Source of the DNA: Pomacea canaliculata
Lineage: Eukaryota; Mollusca; Gastropoda; Architaenioglossa; Ampullariidae
Assembly (NCBI RefSeq): GCF_003073045.1
Contig: NC_037600.1
Location: forward strand, 16,074,352-16,138,351
DNA: 64,000 bases
Direction of reading: 5' to 3'
This document shows positions 1 to 14,000 of this stretch, in pieces. A program made the position numbers and the translations under genes. Numbering within the stretch: position 1 is the first letter of the stretch; every line of letters begins with the position of its first letter. The notes under the pieces are model-generated. The model searched no databases and was not told where the DNA came from. It was given only the letters and a program-made list of their open reading frames with translations.

Positions 1-1139
1 AGGTGCGTCGATACACAAACTGCGAAAGCTAGAAATATGGTAAAAACTGAAGGACTCAGCAAACTGTGCAAAGCAAACGACACAGATACCTGTCGTATTT
101 AAGGGTCTTCCGTTTGCTCAATAGTTTTCCCATTATTTTCTGACATTCTTTGGCAGATGTTTATAGTTTTGCTTTACATTGCTTAAATTATTCCAGACAG
201 CGCTACGCTGCCGGTGGTTGTTAGGTACAGTTGTCTTTCTTATGTCGTCTGCATGGAATCACGGAGTTTTATAATTTGACTCCGCGATGGAATTGAACAA
301 TTTTCTTTTGAAAAATTGTACAGTTTTAGCACAATTTTATAATATAGTTATGATGATTTTTCTGTCTTCAGATAATTCACGTTTATGAAATAGTTTTGGG
401 GCTAATATATTTTATGGTCAGTGGGAAGAACGTTCCAAGGGAGGTAGTCAGATACAGGAAAAGCCAAGTTGTTAGTGCCCCTGTCAAGGTGGCGCTACCG
501 ACTTCCTGTCTAACGTCGGGTGCACAAACGCAGCCTGCTCAAAGTTTATAATAGGATAAAGCTATTTAGCTGAGAATTTGAAGAAACTTTTTCATCAGGT
601 TTGTATTTAAGTGATTACTTTGCTTTTACATCTCGGTTTGTGTTTATGATAGCTAACTGCCAAGTTTATTTAAGTTATTGATCAATTGTTGAGACTTTTC
701 TTCGCAAGTTCATGGCGTTTTTAACCCGTCTCTCCTTAGTGTTTGTGTATTTTTAATCTGAAGTTGTGTGTTTAGCCTTCTAATGAAACTTTGGCTTCTT
801 TCTATTTTAATGTCCTTCTTTTGTTTTCAGACAACACTGCAATTAGTGCTGTTTATAAGGATTTATAGTATGAATGATACCTAATGTTATAATAAAAATA
901 ATAACATAATAGAATGTAGTTTTATTCATAGAGCATCTTTTCTACCACTGAAGGGAAACTCAAAGCATTTCACGTATAAATTTTCAGTTATCTGAAAGTG
1001 CGTGAGTACAAGTTGTATGAAAACATCTAAATGTACTTCACAAAGTTAATTTTTATTCAGACACACAGTACCATGAGGAAACTGACAACCACACGAACGT
1101 GATATGAATACAGAAACACTTTTATCTTTTTCTTTGTAG
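1..1139 (+). other. 5' flank and putative 5' UTR intron of PRPF38B
   Basis: No coding exon is visible here. A good acceptor (pyrimidine tract then TAG at 1137-1139) sits 15 bases before the PRPF38B start codon, so the start codon exon probably follows an intron in the 5' UTR. One possible donor is the CAG/GTTTGT near 598, which would make a leader exon in the slightly GC-richer stretch around 430-600. The promoter cannot be placed from sequence alone. Confidence 0.35.
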
Positions 1140-1154
1140 TGAGAGGCTTGAACG

Positions 1155-4100
1155 ATGCCTCCTAACAACCCTCTTACAGTATGGGGCAATGAAAAGACAA
1201 TGAACCTCAACACCCTTATACTGACCAACATCCAGTCATCTCCATATTTCAAGGTCAACTTGTTTGAGTTGAAGACCTACCATGAAGTAATTGATGAAAT
1301 ATATTACAAGGTAAATAATTTTTTTTAAGGAACGTAATCGAAAGAGGAACAATTCCTAAAGGTTCCTGTGTTTTCTCTCTTATGTATTTGTTCATTTACG
1401 CACAGAATTAAAAGCTCAGGCTCTGCTGTGGTTACAACAATGTGCCGTTCGGCTCCGGACAGCCCGTAAGACCAGCGAGGTAGTGCTGCAGGCTGGCTCA
1501 GGGCAGCCCGTGTTTAATGTGTTAATTTGAAATTTTTTAACTCTGCAGGCTTAATTCCTAAGCTTGTTTGATGATAATGTGTGTTAGCAGACTGTTTAAT
1601 TACTATTTTATAATAATTTAGGTGCGTTAGATAAACATGGTTTAGGTATTGGAATTGGGCTTTAGGTTCTTTCTACCATAAGTGCATGAACTGTTTCTGT
1701 TTTCAGCAAATGACTGGGCTTTCTAGTGTGCTCACAGAATCTTAGAGAAAGACCCTGTACATATTTTGTCAAATTCCTCTCTAAATCCTTTCAGATAATA
1801 TTAACCATATATGTTGTGAAGAGAACAAACATGATAAATCTGCTTTGAAGGATAAATTGTAGACCTTAACAGGCTAGTGACATCAGGGAAAGAGATTCCT
1901 TGGAGCAGGTAAAATGAAGATCAAGTTAATAAAATTGCTAAAAAACAAAATTACATTTTTTCTTTTTTCACCTTGTTATACCCTTTTATGTGTATATATA
2001 ATAGGTGGGTCATTTAGAACCATGGGAGAAGGGAAGTCGTAAGACAGCTGGCCAAACAGGAATGTGTGGTGGGGTGAGTAACTTAATTTACATGTTGGTG
2101 TCTATTTGGTTTCCCCTGTTTATATTATTTTCTTAACACTGACAACTTTTAAATGCAATCTATAGTCAGAGTTTTTTTTTTAGAGTTAGTTCAAAATTTG
2201 ATATTTAACAAAGCTCATTTGTTTTTCTTTTCATGTATGATTTTATGTAAAATGGATAAGGTGACACGAATTATTTAAGTATATCTTATGTCTTTGCATA
2301 TGTTTCTTTAAGTGAACACTTGGAGCAAAAGCATCAAGTACAGATAACAAGACATTCGTATGTTTTTCTTTATATTTATAAAGAGCATTGTGCATTAATT
2401 TACTAAGTATTTTAATGAAAATGTGTCTCCACAATATTAGTAAGCAGTTGTAATGTTTCCATTCCTGTCCACATGATCATAAATATGTTGCTGTGTTGTG
2501 GTTGATACAGACTGTCAAGTGCAAGGTGTTGTTGATATTTAATTTTTTGTTGCACAGGTACGAGGTGTAGGTGCTGGAGGTATTGTGTCCAGTGCATATT
2601 GTCTCCTATACAAACTCTTTACACTGAAGCTGACTAAAAAACAGGTCATAGGACTCATCACTCATGCAGATTCTCCTTATATCCGTGGACTAGGTTTCAT
2701 GTATATCAGGTACACTCAAGTCAACAAAATTATACTTGTAATTTTATACTTGTAAAATTATACATGCTGTTCATGTCCATTTACATCTTCTTCTTATGCT
2801 CTATATGGTTAAAGGACTGTCAAGTTATTACATTTGTTATATGTTTAATTTATTGAAATATTAAGACTCTCTTTTTAGATCCCTAGATCTATTGTAGTTA
2901 TGTGTATGCTTAGAGTAGCATAACCAAGTGACAAATGTTTCAGATACACCCAACCTCCTGCAGATCTCTGGGACTGGTATGAAGAGTACCTTGATGATGA
3001 GGAGGTGAGTGTCCGAATCCATATCCCCTCCCAACATTCAGGCCCCAACACCTGCAGTTTTCACATTGTTACTGTCGTCCTGCCACCTCCCAACCCCCAT
3101 ATAAGGCTTTCGAAATTTTTTTACATTTGAAAGTGCCCCCCACCCCCAACATTAATGTGTCAAAAGGAAAAAAAACTAAAGTGGAGTAATAGAAATAAAA
3201 AGAATTAATTCCTTATTATTTTAAACTAATATTTAGACAAAAAACTGCAGTTATGTAGAACTAAAGCCTTATCAGCGCTATCAACAGGTCATAGTATTAT
3301 AAAGCATAATAAGCTATAGCCCAAAAAAAAATCCCTCTACCTTACCTTCTTTCTCCCCATGGGAGTCTCACCATGGTCTGCATTCTTGTAAATTTGGTGA
3401 GTATAACGCATCTTTATTACTCCTTTTTATACAAAGTTTTTTGAAAACGTAATTATTAGGTGAAGTGTAAATGAACAAGGGCCAAATCCTAGATAGCAAA
3501 TGTTCTTAAAATTATGTACTGTACTTTTTCTGGTCGAAAGAAAATTCATGCTTATAATTTGTCTTTCTTTTGCCTCAAATTTTTTAATTTCCGAAGATGT
3601 AAAAATTATGCTTTGCACTTGTTCATCTACTCTTTGTGTGGGTTTTTTTTTAAAGATAGCCATGAAAGTCAAAGTAATATTTCTTTGGTTTAGGATTTAT
3701 GTTAGCAGTAACTGATAAGAGCTTATTCCTTTATGAAATTAATTACAAATAAAGCTTCTTGTATAACTTTATAGATGGTAGAAACGCAGCAGAACAGGCT
3801 GAAGGAAGAAGGCAAAGGGACAGTGTTTGTTAACTGTAGCCTTTTTAGGCAGTTAGATTGTTGCAGAGTAGGAAGCTGTGTTGTGGGGCTATGTTACTAA
3901 CAGGCTTTGCTCAGCAGTTTTTGTCTGTGTAACCACAGGGCGTTGCTCTAGCCTGGAAGCAGCCGGGGTGAAGGTCAGGTCGGGGCGTCCTGGCCTCTCG
4001 TCCACCTCAACACGAGGTTATATTCCCACCTGATCGCCTGCACAGGCCTCCTTTTCAAAATTATAGCCATCTGGTCCCATCAGATGCACACAACTCACAC

Positions 4101-6077
4101 TGTTGGAAGAATTAGTTTGGCGTAGCCATTCTTAATGTTAAAAAAAAAATTTTCATCTTTTCAGCTTATATTTTATTGCAGCGTAGTTTGTTTTAAAAGT
4201 CAGTGTGGTTTTTTTTTTCCTATGGTTTATTCTTATCAGTTAAGCACTGATGGGCTCATTGGCAGTATTTTTCCCGCATTAACCATTTCATTATTTTATG
4301 GTAGGCTTGTTTTGAGCACAGAGCACACATTACATATTCTGTGGAGATTTAAACAGGAAAAAAATGAAAGTAGGTTTTTGGGTTGCTTTAGTGTTTTTTT
4401 CATCGAAAATCAGCATAGGGCTATTTTGAGTGGATTAAAAACAAACTTCAGCGTACAAGTGCTTTAAAAGTTAAACACTAATGCATTTTGTTAAGGCAAC
4501 TTTTCACTATCATCTTCCTGTGCCTTGGTATCATTAGAAGATAAACCATGTGCCACTTCTGTAAGGCTCATCTTCAGCTTATTGCAACAGTATTTTATGT
4601 TTGGAAATGACACAAACATTCCAAAAATATTGTAAATGGAATCACTTGTTTTAGATGTTGTTGAAATGCCACTAGCTCTAGGAAGAAACCCACACAATGC
4701 TTAACAGCTGAATTCTTTGTTTTGCCATGTCAGCGTCATTCATTTTGCTCTAAACAAGGCACGTGTGCTTTTGTATGCAACAGGAAATCGACGTAAAAGC
4801 AGGCGGTGGACATGTGATGACCATAGGTGAGATGCTGCGCCAGTGGTTGGTGAAGCTAGAGTGGTACTCAACCCTCTTTCCTCGCATTCCAGTTCCAATT
4901 GAAAAAGATCTGGCAGTAAAACTGAAATCACGCCCAGTTGTCTACCGCCAGCCTGAACCAGAGCCAGAACACGTTCCAGATAACCAGGTGTCCTTTGGTG
5001 AGGCTGAAAGACGAGGAGGGTGTGTGAAATTTGTTTTTTTAGCATCCTTCATGTTAATTTGGTAAAAGGTTATTCTGTTAAGCACTCAAAATTTGTTCAA
5101 GTAGCCCAAGCTTATGTTTTGTGGACGATTGTAAACAGTATGTGGATATAAAGAAAAGATAAATGTGTGTGAAATGCGGGCGTTCGAAATTTTGCATTGT
5201 GAAGGTGAGCAATAACTAAGAGACAACTCATCAGATCTATCAGTTTTATTAAAGAATCACTCCATTTAGCTAGCAAGCTGGGCATAAATGATAGGGAAGA
5301 TATCCTGAATCAAAATTTTGGGTCTTAAAAAGAACTATTTTGCTCTGGAATGGTTTATGGAGGCTGCCATGGCAGGTCATTTTCTTTCCTTCACAAAAGA
5401 GCAATCCGAAATGGTGGCACCCATAAACTGCCCTGGGACTATTCTAGAAAGTTTTGTAAGTAAACTTTATTTTTTTCATCAACCGAACAAAAATTAATAG
5501 CAGAAATATTTCAGGAAGTCATGCCCAGCTTGCTGATTTTCTTGCTGTTCTGATTAAGAAAGTTCATGTGCATGCTGCACAATATATATATCCACAACTC
5601 AGAAGTTCACTTTTCTTTTCATTCAGAGACAGATCTCAGGATACACGAAGCCGAGGACGTAGTCCGCCTCCTAACAACAGCAGGCAGTCCCGTACATCAC
5701 CATCGTATAGGCCATCTCCATCAAATCGTCGATCTTCACCACCACGAAATACATCATCTGCCCGTAGAACACCACCAAGGGAAAATAACTTTCAGCGTGA
5801 CCTAGAACGTGAGCGTGAACGGCAGCGACGCGAAGTAGATAATCGACGGGATAAAGACAGAGAGAAGGACCGTGAACGCCGACGGTCACGCAGTCGAGAG
5901 CGAAAAGATAAAAAACACAAGGAAAAGAAAGAAAAAGCTAGGTCACGATCAAGGAGCCGTGATAAGATGGAAGAAAAGGTTAGAGATCACAGTCACAGGA
6001 ACAGGAACTCAGATAAGGAGCACAGACACAAGGAAGCAGACAGGCACAGAAGTAAAGAGCGAGACCACCGACGATGA
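1155..6077 (+). CDS. PRPF38B: Pre-mRNA-splicing factor 38B (PRP38 domain, RS tail)
   Basis: Nuclear spliceosome-associated protein of the PRP38 family. Coding exons are 1155-1310, 2005-2073, 2558-2709, 2944-3004, 4784-5019 and 5627-6077. All junctions are GT/AG, phases agree throughout, and the product is 374 aa. Residues 1 to about 190 are the PRP38 domain, with the family landmarks EPWEKGSRKTAGQTGMCGG, KAGGGHVMTIGEML and LEWYSTLFPRIPVP nearly matching the vertebrate protein as I know it. Residues from about 226 on are an Arg/Ser, Arg/Glu and Lys-rich tail typical of SR-like splicing factors. The human protein is longer (about 546 aa), so the tail is shorter here. The start codon at 1155 opens with MPPNNPLTVWGNEKTMNLN, which fits the conserved N-terminus. 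The exon 5 donor is placed at GG/GTGTGTG (5020) because it is the only nearby site whose phase joins the last exon. An alternative donor at 4988 breaks the frame. Confidence 0.95.
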
Positions 6078-6704
6078 AGATTATGTCTTAGTCATTCAAA
6101 ATCGAAGAATGGAACCAGTGTTTGAAATCTTGTCATCACTTTAATCCAGTGATGTATTTGTATTGTAGCACAGACTGTCCCCTGTGTTGTGAAGCTGCTT
6201 CTGGGAGTTTTGTCCACAGAAACAATGACAATGAGAAACATTGGTGGTACAGAGGCAGGTGATTTGTTGAGCCTCATTTTAGAACACTAGATATTGTTAT
6301 CATGTAGTTTTGGGGGGAGTTTAGTGGGACAATGACTCATAATGACCAAGCTTAGAACACTAAAAATGTTAGATTCTCATCACTGAAGAGGATGACATTT
6401 TTTTTTTTTAAACTGTTAGCTGTTGGTTCATCTGGTACAAAAAAATGGACAACCAGCAGGTGGGAATGAGTAAAGTATGTTATGGTCTTTATCATCCCCT
6501 TCCCCTCAACCACCCACACAACCCAAGCTCACTTGTTGACAAGTGCGATTTACGTGTTGGTATTTTCACATGCAAATATCACTGTTCCTTTTTCCAAGCT
6601 GCAAAGTGGTAGTGTCGGTTAAAAAAAACTTGAGACCACTGGTCGTTTGTAGATTTTTTTATGATGGATTTTATTTTTAAACATTCAAATTCTGAAATGA
6701 GAAT

Positions 6705-6710
6705 AATAAA
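6705..6710 (+). terminator. Poly(A) signal AATAAA for PRPF38B
   Basis: A canonical AATAAA lies about 630 bases after the PRPF38B stop codon, with a T-rich run about 20 bases further on. Sequence 6078-6704 is therefore read as the 3' UTR. Cleavage site use cannot be seen from sequence. Confidence 0.5.
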
Positions 6711-8097
6711 TTGTTTAAAGATCATAAGTTCATTTTTTTTTTATGTATCATGATGTCAGTAGTAGTTGCACTTACCTAAAGTAGTGTCAGTTAATGATAT
6801 AGTTTAATAATATCCAGGTTTCCCTCACTTAGCTGCTTATTGTGCAGAGGAGGGGTATTTGATAACCAAAAAGTGGAAGTACACAAAAAACCTCTTTATA
6901 GATTTTTGGTAAAGTTCTTTGGGGTAGAACACATTTCTCAGCTATAAACACATTTCAGGATTATAATATGAAAAAAATTGCTAATTCAAAAGATCCAAAT
7001 AGTATTGGCTGCATTAGGTTTTGCTGCTATTTTGAGATCGCATTTTTAAAGAAAAATTATGTTCTACCAGCTTTAACTTTCATCACTATGCCAGGAGCCA
7101 GATTTTTAGAGATAAGGAAGTTTCTGTGAAAATGGAAACAATAGATATGCCACCAACACACTGCTGTGGAAACAAGTAATCTTTGTAGTTTTGATAAATA
7201 TTTTTTGAAAATCAGTTTCGGAAATAATGTACAGCACTGGTTTTCTTCAAACTCAAGAGAATTAAAGTTTAAAATACAAATCTACAATTTTTTTTCTTAG
7301 GCATTAGGGCTAATTATTTGTACACGTTTTTGTGTAATGTCTTTAACAAAGGGTTGACATGCTTACAAAGTTTGCAGGATTAGATGAGGTTCAGAGGTGT
7401 TGACCGTAATCAAAAGATGAATTACCAATCTATCTCCACTTCATTTTTACTTATGAGGTACGAAGATGAAATTTTTTGCATACAGCCACTGCTTGGGCAA
7501 GACTGACAAGGTGTTGGTGACTATCTTGATGCCAGGAGGAGATGATCAGCAAAGTTTAAGTGTGCATTAACATGAAAAGATATGAATAATAATGTCTTTA
7601 AACTAAAAAAGAAAATTATTTTAAATACTTTGCATATAAACCATTCTTTACTGAAAGCAGTAAAAGCAACACGCTCAACTGTGACCTCAGAAAGTCATTT
7701 TACAAGTTTATTTATCTGAGATCTGGCTTAAATATCTTTGTATAAAATAATTTCCATTGAAAGTACACTTTTCATTACGTTGCTTCTAGCTCACAGAAAT
7801 ATATTGGCTGGAAGCAATCCAGCAAAGAAAATGTACTTAGTGAGAGAATCTGGAAATTGGATAGTGAGCCTCATTCTATAGAGGCTTTTTAAAAATGTTT
7901 TCCTTATTTTCCGGATAAAACAAAACATCTCCATAGAATGATGGCTCTAAATTACCAATCAAGGTAGCATTTGTTTTAATAATGAAAAGTCTGTGTTGTG
8001 ATAATTCATGTGACTCATAAGATAAACGAACATACACTTAGCAGACAAGCATAGGTAATATTATGTATGACTTGAATCTATCCAGTAGCTAGCAAAA
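6711..8097. other. Spacer between convergent genes and 3' UTR of the RING-CH gene
   Basis: There is no credible coding exon. On the minus strand the region below 8098 should be the 3' UTR of the RING-CH gene, and an AATAAA on that strand (TTTATT at 7707-7712) is a candidate end. The two genes point toward each other with about 1 kb between their candidate poly(A) signals. Confidence 0.5.
7707..7712 (-). terminator. Candidate poly(A) signal for the RING-CH gene
   Basis: AATAAA on the minus strand, about 390 bases beyond the TAA stop at 8098-8100. It is the clearest canonical hexamer on that side that I found. Weak evidence on its own in AT-rich DNA. Confidence 0.3.
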
Positions 8098-11000
8098 TTA
8101 GCTTGACATAGTGCCAGGAGTGATGCACTGCAAATTCATGTCCTGTGGAGGAGAGGTGCCAGTGGTGTTCGTGATGATGCATACATCACAGGATGCTTCT
8201 GATGGTCGGTCAGTTGGTGCAGGGACATGATCAGTTTGAGCCCTTTCTCCTTTAATTCTCATAGTAGCCACACTTGCTTTTTGACAGAAGGATCTGGCAT
8301 ATGTGAAGAAGATCCTGGGTGCAAGACAATCATTTTTAAATGCATGGTTCAGAATGTAAATTTTGTATTCACTAAATCAGAGAAACAAAAATGTTATTTG
8401 CATGTAACACAAAATGGGCGTGAATGACTTGGGTTCCAAACTGTAAAATACAATCCCCAGATCCACGATACTAGCATATTATGACCACACTTTGGGGGCT
8501 GAAAGTTAACTGGTGCAGGAAGGGTTCAATCATGTCACTTACTAAGATGCAGCCTCCTTGTTCTATATCCTAGAGCTGTTGTAGATGTGACTGTAAGGAA
8601 TGATTGTTTTGCAACCCCAACTTTTGAGCAGAAACAATTCAGAACATCATCATCTATTGTTACAGCCTACTTTGCTGTTTCATTTGCCTTCGCCTTAAGT
8701 GATGTAGACGTCAATTCTCTTTAAAATAATCTGGAGGAGATGGATTTTAAATCAAATGAAATTAAGTTGTTTGGTTTGGGCTATGCGTTGTTTACCTGAG
8801 GGCCACAAGCTCTGTCAGCACAGCAAGGCCAATGGTGAGCACCTGAGGATAGGAGGAGGAAATGGTCACTGCACGACAGATGGAAAAAGCGGCAAAAGGT
8901 GTGCCCACGATCACTAAAACAGCCATGAAGGTCTGTAGCCAATGCCGTGGCCTCAGGCCCTTTGGAATCCAGTAAGAAGCCTCCAGCACATACTGTAGAT
9001 AAAAATGTGGGATTCAGTTTTGCATCTCCATAGCAAATGTGGTTGTAAAGTAAATATGGCTGTAGTTATGTTGTGCTCACCTTTTGACCACACACTCTGC
9101 ACTCTGGGCTGGTGTCAGGGGAAGCACTCTGTTACACAAGAGAAAAACAATGAATTACAAGAGCGTTTTGTAATCATAACAAACCGTTATTTTAAATTCA
9201 GAATAAAAATTCTTTATTAGAGCTATCTTTCATCTAGTTTTCATCCTCTTCAGTCTTGCAAAGAGCTACTGGTCCTCTTTCACCTGTACTACTGCCAGCA
9301 TAACTAAACTTAAAACAACTCCAAACCATTTGGACAACACTAATGTAAACATATTTTATATAACCAGGCATCTTTCTATAAATAAAACTGCTCATAAATG
9401 CAGGTGATGGATGTAAACATCTGAGCACTTTCAAGAATGCAGTGTCAATCTTTAAGTGGTCCAGCCCAAGATAAAAAAAAAATGAATGAACCTCAATAAG
9501 CCATTTCTTGAGACATTCGTGATGAACCCAGGCCATGTCTCCTTTGCACACACAGGGCTGTATAAGACTGCCAGCATCTCCCCGGTCTGGGTCGTAGCAG
9601 ATCCAGCAGTCCAATTTGGAATCTGAGTAAGCACATACACAAAGTTGTAATCTTTATCATCTGTGTGCACTACCATGCAGTGTCTATTTACCCTTAAGCA
9701 GAAAATAGCACAAAGAAACTTCCAGCTGGTTTTTGTATTTGATTCATTATTTCTTCTTCGTTCTTCCTTCTTTTCTTTCGGTTGTTTGCATTTTTCTGAA
9801 ACAAATGATTTATTTCTGTTGCACTGTAATGAGAAAGTGATCGAAAATGGTGGAACTGGAGGTTAACTTGCCATCAACTGCTTCCCCCTCCCTCCCCACA
9901 GGCTTTTGGGGACGGCTGTATAGTCTGGTGATCATTAAGCTCAACTGTGGAGCTCCTGCTTGTACTGGTATCCAGCAGCTGTCCAGCAGGAATGGTTACC
10001 TAATTATGGCAACTGGAAGGCAAAGGTGGCCAAAGAAAAGGCTTCCAAATGCTTCTCCCTAGATGCAGTTAATCACATGCAGTGTCACTATGACTTTTTT
10101 TTTTTTTTTTTTTTTAAACCTTTTATCTCGATTTGAGAGTCCAGTGTCTGCTGCAGTTCTGTAGTCTCTATTTCTTTGGTCTTACTAGTGCTCACTCAGT
10201 CAATCACAGTACTATTAGAACTTAAGAATGCAAGCAGTTTGTGAGATCAATCTCTTATTTTCATCAAATTCAGAGATAAGGAGGTACCAACCCACTCTGA
10301 AGGTACTGTAGCTGGTCTCATCTTGCCTGATAGGCACATTCTCTTTAACCACAGCACCCTGCTGCTTGTGAAATTCAAATGATCGAAAAATACGCCTGGG
10401 ATTCAAAACCCATAGTTCCTCAGGCCTGTCATCAGAAAGCAAACACAAAACTGACTATTCAAGTGGCCATTTGATGCTGCTTTTTTGAAATGCAGATGAA
10501 AATAACAACTCAGGTTTGCCACATGACATACAGATGTCATTGTAAATTTTTTCCATCCCAGCTTTCTGACCCATGTTTCAAACAGAAACATTTAGCGTTA
10601 ACATCAAGAGCGCAAATAAATGGAATTGGTTGCCTTATTTTTTCAAAAGGTATACAGTTTTCCATTCTTTCAAAAACTTACAAAGCATTAAACACACTAT
10701 TTAACTTCATGTTCAACAGTTACACATGCATAACAAGAGAAATATTTACAGGTATTTAGATGACAATTCTCATAAAAAGAAAGTAGAACTGAAAAATCGA
10801 CTCACTGTCCACAGTTCCACAACACACAAGGGAACCAAAGTGCAACACCAAATTCCACCAAACGAAAACCAATGTCATAAAAATTCTGACTCAGTACTGG
10901 CAGTCTGCAAAATAAAACACAAAAAAAGAAAAAAATTGCAGAAAGTACAATTTATTTACTTTGACCAAATGGTACCCCTCATGTTAATATTAGACATCAA

Positions 11001-14000
11001 AAATTCTTTATTCTAAAAACATTACAAGCAAAAGTTCTATTTGATTATATATGTTTGTGTATGTTTGATTGGACCAAATATAGTCTGGGTCATTTTTACT
11101 AGGCTAGATCTATCAGCAGACACCTCACCCAGTAACTTACCTGCTGAGAAAGGAGGTTTGGGTAGACCCTTTGTCTGGATACTTACTACCTGATCTCAGT
11201 GGCAAAATACCTTCAGATGCTTTCTGGTCTGGCTTTAGTTAACTGGTTGCACAGCGCCATATTGATGGATTCATCAAACACTGAAGTTCATCTGATTGCT
11301 TTCTGAACTGCTATGGTTAGCCACCTTGCAAGACATCCAGTTTATCTAAGTAGCTCTCTCGTTTACGTGTCTGGCCTTAGATGTTAAAGCAAGGTCACAA
11401 GTCTATTACTTATAGCAGTAGATTTCTGTCTCACCTACAGATCACCAAATAACAATATCTAAGGTCAGGAAGAACTCTGGATGACCCATAAAGTAATAGC
11501 AATCTGAGAATGACATCAGAATATTTGAGAAAGAGAAGAGACATACTTGTCTTTCCACACATCGGATGCAACATCAGAGATTAGAAACAGTGCTGTGATC
11601 AACTGGAGTGTTGCCTGGGCAACCAGACCCAGGCGTGACATATGTAGTTGCCATGTGTCCAGATTACTCTCTGACTCTCGGAAGGCTCCACGTACCTGTT
11701 GACAGTTGATAATCACAGCCAAGCTGTTAGTTGAAACTGATGAATTCTATAAGCTATCTAATCATGACAAGTCACATGCAATGTTAATTTGATAGACTTA
11801 AAATATACAGCACATTGATCCAATCTGTCCTTGTTTTTCTCTTTCTCTCTCTCTCACACACATCTATCATGTGAAAGCACACACTCTCTCTCTCATGCTC
11901 ACACATACACACAAACTTTAACTTTAAATGTCTTTCAAATTCTCCTTTTAGACAAAGTACAAATAATAATGATAACAAAAGATAGTCACCTTGAAGTAAA
12001 CTTCCACACCATAGATGAGGAAGAAGATAACAACAATTATCATCAGTAACGCAAAGCTACCATTACACACCCTCAGAATCAGAGCCTGCACAAAAAGAAA
12101 TACATTCTCGCTGCTGTCCTCTGCTTGTCTTTACGCATTGTAGAGTACTACTGCATGCATACCCAGTTAAATACTTTATTTGGTTTTCATATACTTTTCT
12201 GCATTCTTTGCTGCTTAGCATTTCTAAACAGTTATTCCGTAACGAGTACACAAACAAGATTTTTATTTCAAATGTTCTTTTGTCTTAATTTTATTTGCTG
12301 CTCTGAACATTTAACATTGTATCCCTTTCTTTTAACATCATAATCTCAAAGAATTTAGTTTTATAAGTGTTTAACTATTTATGCTTAGTTTTATGTGTAG
12401 TAGTGCTTCAACCCTTCTTGTTTTTATTTACACTATTTCCCACTTTCACTCCAGATGCTGGCCTTTTTCATTGCCTCGCTTGTCATGTCCATTCTGCTTT
12501 TGTTTAAAGATCCTTTTTCCAAACACTATAAATTATCTGATTTGATATGATACAGAACCAGAGCTGTTCTTTTAAGTTACTGCTTCCTAAAATTCTTTTA
12601 AGGACATGTCACATCAGTCTGCAATGGCTAATATTGCCGTATTATGCCTGAAAAATTCAATCCTGAATTACTGACAAGACATTTCCCAACAATAAGCCTG
12701 GTTTCTTTAACATCCATGTTAGACAGCACACAGGTAATCAAAAATGTTTCTCGACTACCTCAGTCAGGATCTCCTCACCTTGGTGTCTTCATCATCAATG
12801 ACTTCAGGAGTGATCAGCTCTGTTGCTAGAACAAGGTACTGAACAATGTTGAAAATGATGAAGAAAATGGATGACTTGCTGAGAAACTGTCGCTCTTTTG
12901 TGGGAGTTGCACTAATGTGGAAGGCCTACAAGGAGCAATGAAAGCAAAATGCCATTGGTGTGAAAATGATAAAACTTATAATTATTTAGTTTCTCTGTTA
13001 GTCAGTCAATGGTTGGTTAGTTTATTTACTTGTTTATTCATTGACAGAACTTACTGGTTGCTGATAACTGTAACAATTAAGATTTTATATATTATATTTT
13101 ATCTTCTCAGCAAGCTGATCTTATTATACAGACATTTTTTTAAAAATCTAAAATATTTGCCAGCTTAATCTCTATCTATTTATACTTGCATACATATGTG
13201 AACTCTAAACATGAAAAAATAAGCTTAATTTTTGTAAATAAAAAACTGCTAAAAGCTCAAATCACAACAAATCGCAATCATAAACTAGCATATTACTTAG
13301 GAATTATGAAAATGAAATGGATAGTATGCATGTTATATAGTTGTTTACCTCTGCCCAGAAGCAGACAATGAGAGAAAATCCAGTGATGATGAACGGAAAA
13401 TAAGCACTCCAAAGACTGTAAGCCACGACATCTGAAACCTGCCACTAAAACAGTAAAATCAAAAAGCTGTCATTTTCTAACATAAATGTTACTTTCAAAA
13501 GTCCATTTATTTCTTTATCAAAGATATTTCAAGAAAGACATGCCGCATAAATACCAGTTGCTTAACTCAAGACATGTCTCACCAAAGAGCCCACACATCA
13601 TTATTTCCCTTAGATTTGACACTACTACAAAAAAAAGGAAAGCACAAACATGATTTTTACCTTGGTAAAGAAGTAGGCTCCTCTAATGGCAGTGGCACAG
13701 ACAACAGAGACAAGCAGAAGCTTTTGCACAGTCACCTTAAAGGCCTGGCGTAGGGAGCGCTTATCTTCTTTCACATACTCATAGTGTATACACAAGACCT
13801 GCATAGTAATGTCACTCAATTACTTTCACAAACTTGCAACGTGCACAAAAGCTCTGCAGAAGCAACATCAGCAGTAATGCCAGTCTTCTTTAACAGGCAT
13901 TGCATAATGTACTCATGGCTGTATTTGCTGTTAACTGTGAGATGCGGTGGCTCATGCACCAAGACATTTTATGTAAGACATTAAACGGGTCATGCATGGC

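Noticed and set aside
4135..4467. A 110-codon ORF in PRPF38B intron 4
   Set aside because: T-rich translation with no domain; the flanking PRPF38B exons join in phase without it.
5566..6144. Alternative-frame ORFs over the PRPF38B RS tail
   Set aside because: Low-complexity Arg/Ser coding DNA is often open in other frames; only the frame that joins exon 5 in phase gives an RS domain.
9234..9614. RING-CH exon read as a complete small protein with an internal start
   Set aside because: The ORF runs past a good GT donor into intron; the missing zinc ligands are in the next exon, so it is one exon of a larger gene.
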